Shown: positions 1-7,924 of the stretch, one piece after another | Layout of the letters: each line of letters begins with the position of its first letter | How positions within the stretch are numbered: position 1 is the stretch's first letter | From: an uncultured Candidatus Melainabacteria bacterium | Lineage (GTDB): Bacteria; Cyanobacteriota; Vampirovibrionia; Gastranaerophilales; Gastranaerophilaceae | Assembly: GCA_934754655.1 (NCBI GenBank) | Contig: CAKVIC010000013.1 | Coordinates: 11,718 to 75,717 of the forward strand | DNA length: 64,000 bases | Direction of reading: 5' to 3' | Made by a program: the position numbers and the translations under genes | The notes under the pieces: model-generated | What the model was told of the DNA's origin: nothing | Seen by the model: only the letters and a program-made list of their open reading frames with translations | The model's database searches: none

Positions 1-2
1 AT

Positions 3-608
3 TTAACAGAGGTTCAAACAACCAGCGTTCAAAATAATTCTATAGAAGCAACTGTCCCAAAAGTTGCGAAAACGCAAGAAGAAAATCAAATGAATTTTTC
101 TTTTTCTCGTCAAAAATATTGTGAACAAAATAAACCAATGAAAAAAGTATATTTGTACGCTGTTTCGCGAACAATTGTTGAAAAATTAATCGAAAGAATG
201 AACTTCAATCTTGAAATTACGCGAAATGTTGAGGATGCAGATATCGTGATAGCACATAAAAATTTTGCAAAAGGTGGAGCTAAGATTTTGAATGTTGCAA
301 AAGAATATCGCGCACAAATATTTTATGTCAAAACAAATTCGATGGCTCAAATTCAAAAAGTATTAAAAGATGCGCTTGATATTCGACCTTATGATGAAGG
401 TAATGAAACTTTCACAGATGAAACAGAAGATGCTTTAGATGAAGTAAAAACCGCAATAAAACAGATTCTTGATGGCGCAGAGGTGATTGAATTACAGCCA
501 AGAAACACGCAAATTCGTAAATTACAGCATGATTTGGTTGACCAATACGGTTTAAACAGTACGTCAATAGGCGAGAATGAAAGTCGAAGATTGAGAATTT
601 CGAAATGA
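3..608 (+). CDS. R3H-domain nucleic-acid-binding ATPase (Ycf45-like), C-terminal part
   Basis: The frame is open from the left window edge (first codon at base 3) and ends at 608, so about 201 C-terminal residues are visible. The C-terminus closely follows my memory of the cyanobacterial/plastid Ycf45 family: a VYLYAVSR segment, an ADIVIAHKNF segment, then KLQHDLVDQYGL and a terminal RRLRI, which is the R3H-like single-stranded nucleic-acid-binding end. The family normally has an N-terminal SpoIIIAA-like AAA ATPase, which would lie left of the window. The visible N-terminal 30 residues are a Gln/Thr-rich linker. The cellular role is not established. A methionine at 90 is internal and is not proposed as the start. 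Confidence 0.8.
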   Translation, partial: LTEVQTTSVQNNSIEATVPKVAKTQEENQMNFSFSRQKYCEQNKPMKKVYLYAVSRTIVEKLIERMNFNLEITRNVEDADIVIAHKNFAKGGAKILNVAKEYRAQIFYVKTNSMAQIQKVLKDALDIRPYDEGNETFTDETEDALDEVKTAIKQILDGAEVIELQPRNTQIRKLQHDLVDQYGLNSTSIGENESRRLRISK

Positions 609-616
609 AATTTTGA

Positions 617-961
617 TTAAATATTTTTAAGGTGTTTTATTTTTATCTCAGGTTTAAGCGTGATTGATATTGCGTCGATTCTGAATTTTTTGTATTTTGG
701 GTTTTCGTTTAAATACATAAAAAGCCCTTTTTTAATGTTTGAATATTTTGTTTTAGTAATTGCTTCTAGTGGCGTTCCACAAATATCTGTGTTGCGAGTT
801 TTGACTTCGCAAAAAACAAGAATATTTTTATCAAGTGCAATAATATCAATTTCACACAATTTCGAAAACCGTTTATTCATTTCTAAAATTTTATAACCGT
901 TTTTGATTAAATATTCTTTGGCATAATTTTCGCCAAACGCACCAATTTCTTTGTTTAACAT
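617..961 (-). CDS. YraN/UPF0102 family nuclease-like protein
   Basis: This is a 114-residue protein, the usual size for the UPF0102 family. It has the N-terminal GAFGENYAKEYLIKNGYKIL block, then EIDIIA and VFCEVKTR, which form the PD-(D/E)xK nuclease-fold core (Asp of EID; Glu and Lys of EVK). It converges with the R3H gene, with 8 bp between stops. The family is widespread and often near RNase HII or signal-peptidase genes, but its function is unsettled. Identification rests on the motifs and length and is secure at family level. Confidence 0.88.
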   Translation of the reverse strand: MLNKEIGAFGENYAKEYLIKNGYKILEMNKRFSKLCEIDIIALDKNILVFCEVKTRNTDICGTPLEAITKTKYSNIKKGLFMYLNENPKYKKFRIDAISITLKPEIKIKHLKNI

Positions 962-1060
962 AATTGAAGTTTAACACTTAATTTTGGTTTTGTACAGAAA
1001 AAACCTCACATAATCTATAGAAATAAATTAAATACAAATTTATAAATATAATTGGTAATA

Positions 1061-1150
1061 TTAAATTAGTTCTTCTAATAATTCGTCTATTTGAGATTTT
1101 GTTAATTTATCAAAAGGTATTCTTTAATTGATTTCTATTACACAATTTGT
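1061..1150 (-). pseudogene. possible gene remnant in the yraN-tsaC gap
   Basis: Between yraN and tsaC (962-1209) no intact gene is seen. The minus strand reads a short open stretch ending in IPFDKLTKSQIDELLEELI and a stop at 1061, but an in-frame TAA interrupts it about 20 codons earlier, and no start or ribosome site is present. It resembles the tail of a small, possibly antitoxin-like, helical protein. This may be chance; confidence is low. Confidence 0.2.
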
Positions 1151-1209
1151 TATACCATTTTTAATAAAAATTTATTGCTTGTTGATATTTTTTACAAGTA
1201 TATTTATTA

Positions 1210-1791
1210 TTAAATTATAACGTCGCCTTGACGGTATATTATAGGTTTATTTTCTTTAAATCCAACAACGGTAGAAGCTCTGCCGGCTGCCGCATAACCA
1301 TAATCCGGTATAACGTAATCTGCTTTATCGCCAACATAAGCTAGTGCTTCTTCATAAGTTAACGCCGGTGGCTCGCCTGAAATATTTGCGCTTGTTGTTG
1401 CCAAAACATGTCCTTCAATATTTTTACAAATTTCTGCAAATACCGCATTGTCAGGCACTCTGATTCCTACTGTCGGCATTGATGAAGTTATATAATCAGG
1501 AGTTTTTTCTGATTTTTCTAATACTAAGGTTAATGCGCCCGGAAAATGTTTTTTTATTAAAATTTGTGCTTCTTTAATTATCGGCTGTTTCACGTATTCA
1601 AAAAGATTATAAACCTCATTACTCATTAATATTAATGGCTTTTTAGCTTCGCGATGTTTGATTGAATAAATCTTTTGCACAGCTTTTTCATTATTAGGTA
1701 AACACCCAAGTCCCCAAACAGTATCAGTAACATAAGCAATTACGCCACCATTATTCAATATATTTTTAATCTTTTCAATATCTTTAATCAT
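1210..1791 (-). CDS. tsaC: L-threonylcarbamoyladenylate synthase (TsaC/YwlC/Sua5 family)
   Basis: It makes threonylcarbamoyl-AMP from threonine, bicarbonate and ATP, the first step of the universal t6A37 modification of ANN-decoding tRNAs. The sequence shows the YrdC fold signatures: GGVIAYVTDTVWGLGC near the N-terminus, the KHREAKKPLILM substrate loop, and TSANISGEPP in the middle. I choose the ATG ending at 1791, not one ten codons upstream, because a GAGGT Shine-Dalgarno lies 8 nt before it. The result is 193 residues, the short TsaC form without the C-terminal Sua5 domain. Cytoplasmic and monocistronic. Confidence 0.93.
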   Translation of the reverse strand: MIKDIEKIKNILNNGGVIAYVTDTVWGLGCLPNNEKAVQKIYSIKHREAKKPLILMSNEVYNLFEYVKQPIIKEAQILIKKHFPGALTLVLEKSEKTPDYITSSMPTVGIRVPDNAVFAEICKNIEGHVLATTSANISGEPPALTYEEALAYVGDKADYVIPDYGYAAAGRASTVVGFKENKPIIYRQGDVII

Positions 1792-1895
1792 TCTTAATAC
1801 CTCAAATTTATTATAATACAAAATGTATGCGTAAAAAAATTTTCGTTTTTAGGGACAAAAACAAAACCTTATTTTTTATTATTGATTTAAAGCGC

Positions 1896-1924
1896 AAAAA
1901 AAAATCCGAAATTGTAATTCGGAT
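1896..1924 (-). terminator. Rho-independent terminator
   Basis: A 7-bp stem (ATCCGAA at 1904-1910 with TTCGGAT at 1918-1924, 7-nt loop) is followed on the minus strand by a run of nine T residues (A run at 1896-1904). It ends the transcript of the secreted HExxH gene at 1973-2530. Confidence 0.75.
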
Positions 1925-1972
1925 AAGATAAGGTTGTGTGTAGGTTTAGAAATGTTAGTTAGGGTTTAAATC

Positions 1973-2530
1973 TTAGTTAAAGCTAAATTGAGTTTTATAA
2001 AAACTGCTGTTAGCAATTTTATCTTGAATATAATTTGTGTTTTCAGTTGATGCCATTTCTAGGTTAGAAATTCTATTCAATCTTTTTGTCAATCTTGTTT
2101 GAGGATAAGTTTTTGATGCAACTTGCAATCTTCTCCAGCATTGAGCTTCTTTTGTAGTTGCTCTTGTTTCTTCATCTAATGTAGCTTTTCTTGCTGTGTG
2201 ATAACTTTCGTGAGCGATTAGGCAAGCAATTTGTTCTGCGGGTGCATCTTTATAAATTGAATTTATCAAAATTACTCTTCTACCATATTGATTATAAGTA
2301 TTTGCCGCAAAAACATTTTGACCGGCAGACATTGTTGAAAGGTTATAAAATTTAACTTTTACTGCGTTTCTTTTTAAGTTTTCAAAAACATCTGTATCAC
2401 CGCTTTGTTCCAATAATTGCATTGCTGATAAAATCTTTGCGTCATTTGAAAAATCTTTCAAATTGTATGCGAAACATTGAGTTGTTGAAAAAATTAAAAA
2501 TATTAAAATTGTTAGTATAAAGTTTTTCAT
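1973..2530 (-). CDS. secreted putative zinc metallopeptidase-like protein (HExxH)
   Basis: This 185-residue protein has a clear Sec signal peptide (Lys, then a hydrophobic stretch FILTILIFLIFSTTQCFA, cleavage near residue 22). The mature part has the motif HESYH, a zincin HExxH, followed about 6-10 residues later by acidic residues (LDEET) that could supply the third ligand. No family is recognised beyond that, so peptidase activity is inference. It has a GGAG ribosome site, its own promoter at 2563-2624 of the shared regulon type with a sigma-28-like core, and a terminator at 1896-1924. Exported to periplasm or outside. Confidence 0.7.
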   Translation of the reverse strand: MKNFILTILIFLIFSTTQCFAYNLKDFSNDAKILSAMQLLEQSGDTDVFENLKRNAVKVKFYNLSTMSAGQNVFAANTYNQYGRRVILINSIYKDAPAEQIACLIAHESYHTARKATLDEETRATTKEAQCWRRLQVASKTYPQTRLTKRLNRISNLEMASTENTNYIQDKIANSSFYKTQFSFN

Positions 2531-2562
2531 AAACGCTACTCCGTATACACTTTCCGTAGTAG

Positions 2563-2624
2563 TGTTATCGGCATTTTTTGTAAGTTCTTTATACTTTAGA
2601 CGCGTTTTGTTACATAAGTAAACA
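2563..2624 (-). promoter_or_regulatory. regulon promoter with sigma-28-like core
   Basis: Read on the minus strand, TAAAGAAC (2584-2591) is followed by exactly 11 bp and GCCGATAA (2565-2572), matching the sigma-28 consensus TAAAGTTT-N11-GCCGATAA. Upstream, TGTAAC (2609-2614) lies 16 bp from the -35 hexamer, and a weaker box TGTTTA (2619-2624) lies 10 bp further. This is the geometry seen at nine other promoters in the window. It drives the secreted HExxH gene. Confidence 0.65.
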
Positions 2625-2700
2625 AATGTTTACTTAAAGCTCTTTAAAATGCACTTTTTGATAGCAATTGTTAAGATTCGTAACACAAAATTTCTGCTAT

Positions 2701-2752
2701 TTTACATTTCTTAACAAAATAAGCAATTTTTCAGAATAAAAATACTTTATAT
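2701..2752 (+). promoter_or_regulatory. regulon promoter with tandem TTWACA boxes
   Basis: TTTACA (2701-2706) and TTAACA (2711-2716) stand at 10-bp pitch, then 6 bp, GCAATT (2723-2728), 18 bp and TTATAT (2747-2752). The box-to-hexamer gap is 10 bp, about one helical turn, shorter than at 30202, 19707 and 7688. It precedes the 703-residue protein and is divergent from the HExxH gene promoter. Confidence 0.6.
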
Positions 2753-2785
2753 AAATATAAACTAGGATATTACGGAGTATTAAGA

Positions 2786-4897
2786 ATGTTTAATAACATA
2801 CAATATAATATGTTAGATTGGTACAATTCGCCATTAGCAACCGGTTATTGCAATTGGGGTGCAATGGGCTCTTATGGCATGCCAAATTTTTCTAATATGA
2901 GTAATTCTTTATATTTTAATAATTATAATACTAATAACTGGAATTCTGGAATTTTTCCACAATGTGCGCCAACAAATAGTTACAGTGGATTTGGTTCTAT
3001 CAGCGCACCGGGAGCTTCTTTTATAAACCAAAACAAAAAAGTAGAAACTGCTAATGAGGAAATTTCTACAGAAAGTTCTACAACTACTGCTACTGAAACT
3101 GATACGCAAGAGAAAACAGAAGATACAAAAGAATCAAAGGAAACTGATGATAAAAAATCAAGCGAAGAAAAAGCTGAAGTAATCGATGAAGCAAAAGTAG
3201 AAGAAGAAATTCAAAAAAAAGTTGTAAAAAATCCTAAAAAAGCTAATTACGTAATTGTTCAAAATGATGAAGAAGGTAAAACTTCATATATTCCAATTAC
3301 CGGAGAATTAACTAAGGTACAACAAGATACAATCGAAAACTCTGGCGCACAAATTGTTTCAAAACAAGCGGTAGAAAAAGCTCAAAAAGAAGGACATAGA
3401 AAAGTTGAACATTCTAAAAAATTAAAAAATATGTCAACTTGGGATAAAATAGTAGCGGGTGGTATGGGCGTTGTTAACGGCGCAATAAAAATGGTAACAG
3501 ATACCTTCTATCCAAAAGATGAAAACGGTAAATTTAGCTGGAAAAAATTTGGTAGAAATATGGCAATTCTTGGCGCTACAGTAGCTGCTACAGTATTATG
3601 CCCAGGAGTTGGTACTGCACTTATGTATGCAGGTTTAGCAGTTGGTACTGCAATGACTGCTAAAGGTGTTGTCGATATCTGTAAATTAGACGGTGAATCT
3701 ACTCAAGCTGATTTAGAAAAAGCTTGTGAAACAACAGGTCAAGGTATTATAACTGCAGCAACTTGCGGTAAAGGAATTAAAGGCTTATCTGCTAAACCGG
3801 TTGTGAAGAAACCTGAAGGCAATTGGGTTACTAATATTGGACGCTCAACAAAAGCTTCTGCCAAAGATCTTACTGTTGGTGGATTTAAAACTATGGGTAA
3901 ACAATTTAAGCAACCAGGTGAAGAATTTAAAATTTTAACAGGAAAAACAGGAACTACAAAAAACAATTCTAAATTAGGACAAATATATAAAAATAGACAT
4001 GCGCAATATGCTAAAAAATTCAAAGAAAACAGATATGACCCATTAGAAAAGCAAATTAAAACAAAATCTGAAGAATTGCAAACTGAAATAAATAAAATTG
4101 CTTTTGAAATATCACAGACGAATGATCATAAAGCTAGAGCAATATTAGAATACAAAAAAGAAAATTTAAAAGCTATTAAATTTAGTTTGGACAAGGCTAA
4201 AACAAAAGGTGGATATAAAGCAATAAATGACAAATTTAATAACATAGAAAACGAAATTAATGGTTTTAAATCAAAATTTAAGACAGATAGAGAAGTAACT
4301 ATCAATGGTGAAAAATTTGATATAAATGATAAAAAGCTTTTATCTTTTAAATCTAAAGGTATCTGGAATCACCGATTGTTCCATAAGAATGAGGATGAAC
4401 TTTTATCTTTCAGAGCTTGGAGTAACGAATTAAATAGGCAAAAACGTGAATTTTATGCTTTAACTATAGAAAAGAATAAAGTAATGAGAAAAGCCGCATA
4501 TAAAAATTATAAAAACGACGAAATAGAATCAAAAGTTAAGGAATATTATCCAAATATAATCCTTAAAACAAAGCTTGATAGAAACTGGAATTTAAAAAGA
4601 TTTTACTTTGAAGATTTTAATATGAAAAAGCTTTGGAAAAAAGAAAATTTATTCCAAGCTGGAATGATGGGTCTTAGCGCTTATGGTGGTGGCGTTGCAG
4701 AAGTCGCGATGTATTCTCCTTGTGCAAGGTTCAATAATACCGGTATTACAAGTTTTAATCGTACGTTCAGCTTATTGGCAGATTCAAATTATGATAATGG
4801 CGATGTATATAGTCAAGAAGAATTTAATGGATTAGCTAACGCTTGTGGTCTTGAAGCAAATGACATTGAAAATATTGACGAAAAAGAAGAAGCATAG
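2786..4897 (+). CDS. 703-residue protein with disordered N-terminus and central hydrophobic hairpin, unknown
   Basis: Not recognised. Residues 1-85 are rich in Asn, Tyr, Gly and Ser. Residues 86-150 are an acidic Glu/Lys/Thr-rich low-complexity stretch. Residues about 255-297 form a hydrophobic, glycine-rich segment (GATVAATVLCPGVGTALMYA), probably one or two membrane helices. The rest is Lys-rich and predicted helical or coiled coil, with another hydrophobic patch near residue 620. There is no signal peptide. The ATG has a GGAG site 9 nt upstream. Its promoter belongs to the tandem-box regulon, which suggests a role with the other surface or effector-like products. Membrane-inserting secreted effector is one possibility, unproven. 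Confidence 0.6.
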   Translation: MFNNIQYNMLDWYNSPLATGYCNWGAMGSYGMPNFSNMSNSLYFNNYNTNNWNSGIFPQCAPTNSYSGFGSISAPGASFINQNKKVETANEEISTESSTTTATETDTQEKTEDTKESKETDDKKSSEEKAEVIDEAKVEEEIQKKVVKNPKKANYVIVQNDEEGKTSYIPITGELTKVQQDTIENSGAQIVSKQAVEKAQKEGHRKVEHSKKLKNMSTWDKIVAGGMGVVNGAIKMVTDTFYPKDENGKFSWKKFGRNMAILGATVAATVLCPGVGTALMYAGLAVGTAMTAKGVVDICKLDGESTQADLEKACETTGQGIITAATCGKGIKGLSAKPVVKKPEGNWVTNIGRSTKASAKDLTVGGFKTMGKQFKQPGEEFKILTGKTGTTKNNSKLGQIYKNRHAQYAKKFKENRYDPLEKQIKTKSEELQTEINKIAFEISQTNDHKARAILEYKKENLKAIKFSLDKAKTKGGYKAINDKFNNIENEINGFKSKFKTDREVTINGEKFDINDKKLLSFKSKGIWNHRLFHKNEDELLSFRAWSNELNRQKREFYALTIEKNKVMRKAAYKNYKNDEIESKVKEYYPNIILKTKLDRNWNLKRFYFEDFNMKKLWKKENLFQAGMMGLSAYGGGVAEVAMYSPCARFNNTGITSFNRTFSLLADSNYDNGDVYSQEEFNGLANACGLEANDIENIDEKEEA

Positions 4898-4937
4898 TCA
4901 AATAAGTTTATCAAAATTGAGATTTTTATAGCATTTA

Positions 4938-6713
4938 TTATTTGGACATAACTAACATTTCGCAATTTTTACAATCAAAATTCAATGGATAAATTTTCTC
5001 TTTTTCATCTTTTAAGAATAGTTTTTTAGGTGATTTACACATATTGAGCGCATATTTTATACAGTGTTTACAGCGCATTAAGGCAATTGGGCGTTGTGGA
5101 ATTTGCTTTTCAAGAGCCATTTCTGTAATTTCACAACCACAATTTTTGTAAAATTCAATTGCAGATTTATTATAGACATTTGCGCGATAATCTAATTTTG
5201 CCAAATAAAATTTTGTATATTTTAAATGCGTTTGTTTTTGTTTTAAATTTTTGTTGTAAAAATCAATTCGAGCCTTCATTAAATTTGCTAAAACCTTGTT
5301 GCGCAATGAATTAAGCTCGCTTATCGGAATAAATGGTAAATCTGATTTGATATTAATTTCTTTTATATAAAAATCTGTTTCGCCAGTTTTTGAAAATTGT
5401 TTGATAAAATTTTCTTTCATTTTATCAATATTATTTGCAATCTCAAATTCTCCTAGCTCATACGTTATAGAAATTTTATCTTCATCTATTAATTTTATAA
5501 TTCCATTTTCAAAAATTATAGTAACGCCAATTTGACGCTTTGCAGGTTTTGCAAGCGCTTTTTCAAATTCCACATCAAGGTTTCTAAAAATTTTATCACC
5601 TTTTGTCAAATTAATTTTTTTATTCGGATAAATCCAATTATTTTCAAATTTGTTAACCAAAAATCCAAAATCTTTGCAAACTAAACCATCTTGAGGGTTG
5701 ATTTTAATCTTGTTTGAAATTTTAAAACAATTTGGTTTTATTTCGACTATTTCACCTAAATACTCACCATTAGATTTAGGAGAAATAAAATTGAAACATT
5801 CTTCGCGTTTATTATTCAAAAAATATTCTGTAAATCCGCGATTGAAACTTTTAGCAGGATTCGGTTCAAAATTATAAAACGAATTGCCGGAAGAAGATTT
5901 GTTTTTCAATAATTTTGAATAATATGCAACAATATTTTTTACGTAATTTTCATCTTTTAGCCGTCCTTCTATTTTAAAAGAATAAATTCCTGCATCTACA
6001 AGCTCTTGAACTTTTTTTGATGCATTAAAATCTTTTAAACACAAAGCATAAAAATCTTGCTTTATTATATTATTTTTATCATCAATAATTGAATATTTTT
6101 TCCGGCATGGTTGAGCGCATTCTCCACGATTGCCGGAACGATTACCAATAAATTTGCTTAAATAACATTGTCCGCTAAATGATACACAAAGTGCGCCATG
6201 GCAAAACATTTCTAATTCAAGATTTGGATTCTCTAAATGGATTTGTTTTATTTTTTCCAAACTCGTTTCACGAGCCAATACAACACGTTTTACTCCTAAA
6301 TTATTGAAAAAAGCGACTTTTTGCGGTGAATAATTATCACACTGCGTGCTGATATGGATAGGTGTTGAAAACTTGTTTTTTTCAATAAGTTTTTTTAACT
6401 CATTTAATAATCCCATATCTTGAATAATTAAAGCATCAACTTCAATTTGTTCAAGTTTTAGAGCAAGCTCAACTGCGGATTTTAATTCTTCATCATTAAG
6501 TATTGTATTAATTGTAACAAAAACTTTTGCCCAAAACTTATGCGCATAATCTACAACTTCTTTTATATCATCAAGCGTATTTGACGCATTTTTGCGCGCG
6601 CCAAACTTTGGAGCGCCAATATAAACAGCATCTGCACCACAATCAATTGCGCTAAATGCAACCTCTTTATTTTTTGCCGGAGCTAGAAGTTCTGTTTTGA
6701 TAAATTTTTTCAT
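4938..6713 (-). CDS. peptidase U32 family protein (RlhA/YdcP-like)
   Basis: This is a 591-residue protein with the U32 TIM-barrel start (ELLAPAKNKEVAFSAIDCGADAVYIG), the signature HGALCVSFSGQCYLS at about residues 172-186, and GNRGECAQPCRKKY with the conserved cysteines. The C-terminus carries CKHCIKYALNMC and FDCKNCEM, the Cys-rich tail of long YdcP-type members. U32 proteins include collagenase-like peptidases, but the long bacterial forms are linked to 23S rRNA cytidine hydroxylation (RlhA) and probably bind an iron-sulfur cluster through these cysteines. Which activity applies here cannot be decided from sequence. Convergent with the 703-residue gene. Confidence 0.85.
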   Translation of the reverse strand: MKKFIKTELLAPAKNKEVAFSAIDCGADAVYIGAPKFGARKNASNTLDDIKEVVDYAHKFWAKVFVTINTILNDEELKSAVELALKLEQIEVDALIIQDMGLLNELKKLIEKNKFSTPIHISTQCDNYSPQKVAFFNNLGVKRVVLARETSLEKIKQIHLENPNLELEMFCHGALCVSFSGQCYLSKFIGNRSGNRGECAQPCRKKYSIIDDKNNIIKQDFYALCLKDFNASKKVQELVDAGIYSFKIEGRLKDENYVKNIVAYYSKLLKNKSSSGNSFYNFEPNPAKSFNRGFTEYFLNNKREECFNFISPKSNGEYLGEIVEIKPNCFKISNKIKINPQDGLVCKDFGFLVNKFENNWIYPNKKINLTKGDKIFRNLDVEFEKALAKPAKRQIGVTIIFENGIIKLIDEDKISITYELGEFEIANNIDKMKENFIKQFSKTGETDFYIKEINIKSDLPFIPISELNSLRNKVLANLMKARIDFYNKNLKQKQTHLKYTKFYLAKLDYRANVYNKSAIEFYKNCGCEITEMALEKQIPQRPIALMRCKHCIKYALNMCKSPKKLFLKDEKEKIYPLNFDCKNCEMLVMSK

Positions 6714-6732
6714 TCGTCAATTATATCACATT

Positions 6733-6767
6733 AAAAAACAGAGATTCAATTTTTTGAACCTCTGTTT
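6733..6767 (-). terminator. Rho-independent terminator
   Basis: AAACAGAG (6736-6743) pairs with CTCTGTTT (6760-6767), with an inner TTCAA/TTGAA extension. On the minus strand the stem runs into TTTTTTAA. It ends the HEAT-repeat gene 6791-7645. Confidence 0.75.
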
Positions 6768-6790
6768 ATAAACTTTTTATTTCCCAAAAC

Positions 6791-7645
6791 CTAAACTGTT
6801 GCAGGTTTCTTTTGTTGGTTTGCACCTGGAATAGCTTGCCAATTAGCAGCCATAATCTTTTTAAAAGATTTTAATGCTGTATCTTCAAGTTCGCCTAATT
6901 CTTCAGCTTCCATAATCAATTCACGTAATGGCAACAAAGCTCTTTGGTCACGCAAAACGCCTAAAGCAGCAGCAGCACCGGCTCTAACTAAATCATTTTC
7001 TGAACGATTTTTCATAACTTCAATCAATGCCGGAACAGCTTTTGTATCATCTAATTTGCCTAAAGATGTAACTGCATAAATTCTAACGTTAACCCATTCA
7101 TCATATAGCATATTAATAATTTTATCTACGCATTTTTTGTTACCGATTTCACCCAAAGCTCTTGTTGCATCGCAACGTACATTTACTTTTTCGTGGTCTA
7201 AAGATTTCATTAAAGCGTCAGTTGCAACATCACCAATTTCAATTAAAGCGTCAGTTGCTGTAATACAAACTTGTGAATTCTCATCGTTCAAAGCTTCTAC
7301 TAATGGCTCAACAACAATTTTACCACCTAAACGACCCAATGCGCGCGCTGCACGAACTCTTACGTCGACATTTCTATCTTCTCTTAATGATTCGATTAAG
7401 TGTTTTGTAGCTTTTGAATCACCTAACTCGCCTAATGCTCTTGCAGCATATAAACGAACTGAACCATTTTTATCATTTTTTAAGACATCAATTAATGGTT
7501 CAACAGCTTTTGAGTCGCCCATTTCACCAAGAACACGAGCTGCATTATATCTAACTTTTTCAGAACCGCTAGTCATTAAATCATTGATTAGTTCTTGAAA
7601 AGATTTTTTTGCTTGTTTCTTTTTGCTGTTTACTAAAATTGCCAT
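6791..7645 (-). CDS. HEAT-repeat (PBS-lyase-type) protein
   Basis: The 284 residues consist of about seven tandem 31-residue helical repeats of the form ALGELGDSKAVEPLIDVLK-ND-SVRxxAARALGEL, the short PBS-lyase HEAT type common in cyanobacteria. Such repeats are protein-binding scaffolds; no lyase function is implied because no phycobilisome genes are present. There is no signal peptide. A Shine-Dalgarno GGAGGT lies upstream of the ATG. The promoter at 7688-7750 is of the tandem-box regulon type and the terminator is at 6733-6767, so the gene is monocistronic. The partner is unknown. Confidence 0.85.
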   Translation of the reverse strand: MAILVNSKKKQAKKSFQELINDLMTSGSEKVRYNAARVLGEMGDSKAVEPLIDVLKNDKNGSVRLYAARALGELGDSKATKHLIESLREDRNVDVRVRAARALGRLGGKIVVEPLVEALNDENSQVCITATDALIEIGDVATDALMKSLDHEKVNVRCDATRALGEIGNKKCVDKIINMLYDEWVNVRIYAVTSLGKLDDTKAVPALIEVMKNRSENDLVRAGAAAALGVLRDQRALLPLRELIMEAEELGELEDTALKSFKKIMAANWQAIPGANQQKKPATV

Positions 7646-7687
7646 TCAGTTACCTCCGACATGTACGTTTACGTTTTCTACACTCTT

Positions 7688-7750
7688 TTATAAAGTCTTA
7701 AAGATTTAAAAAATTGCCTTTTTTTTTCCTTATCTTTACAAAGTGTTACA
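7688..7750 (-). promoter_or_regulatory. regulon promoter with tandem TGTAAM boxes
   Basis: On the minus strand: TGTAAC (7745-7750), 4 bp, TGTAAA (7735-7740), 17 bp, GCAATT (7712-7717), 18 bp, TTATAA (7688-7693). The GCAATTTTTTAAA context is shared with the promoter at 19707-19768. It drives the HEAT gene. Confidence 0.6.
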
Positions 7751-7924
7751 ATTAATTAATGTAATTACTACACTTAATCTTGTATAGTAAGTATAACACG
7801 TATACTAATATTATAAACTCATCTAGTGGAAAAATAAAAAAAATTGCTTATAAAATTCTATATAATAAAGATTGAAATATGCATTATTATTGTAAAAGCG
7901 CTGGTTTACAAAAATTAATATTTA

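Noticed and set aside
7137..7598. 153-codon plus-strand frame opposite the HEAT gene
   Set aside because: It is the antisense of periodic repeats, so its own apparent periodicity is inherited; no promoter or ribosome site.
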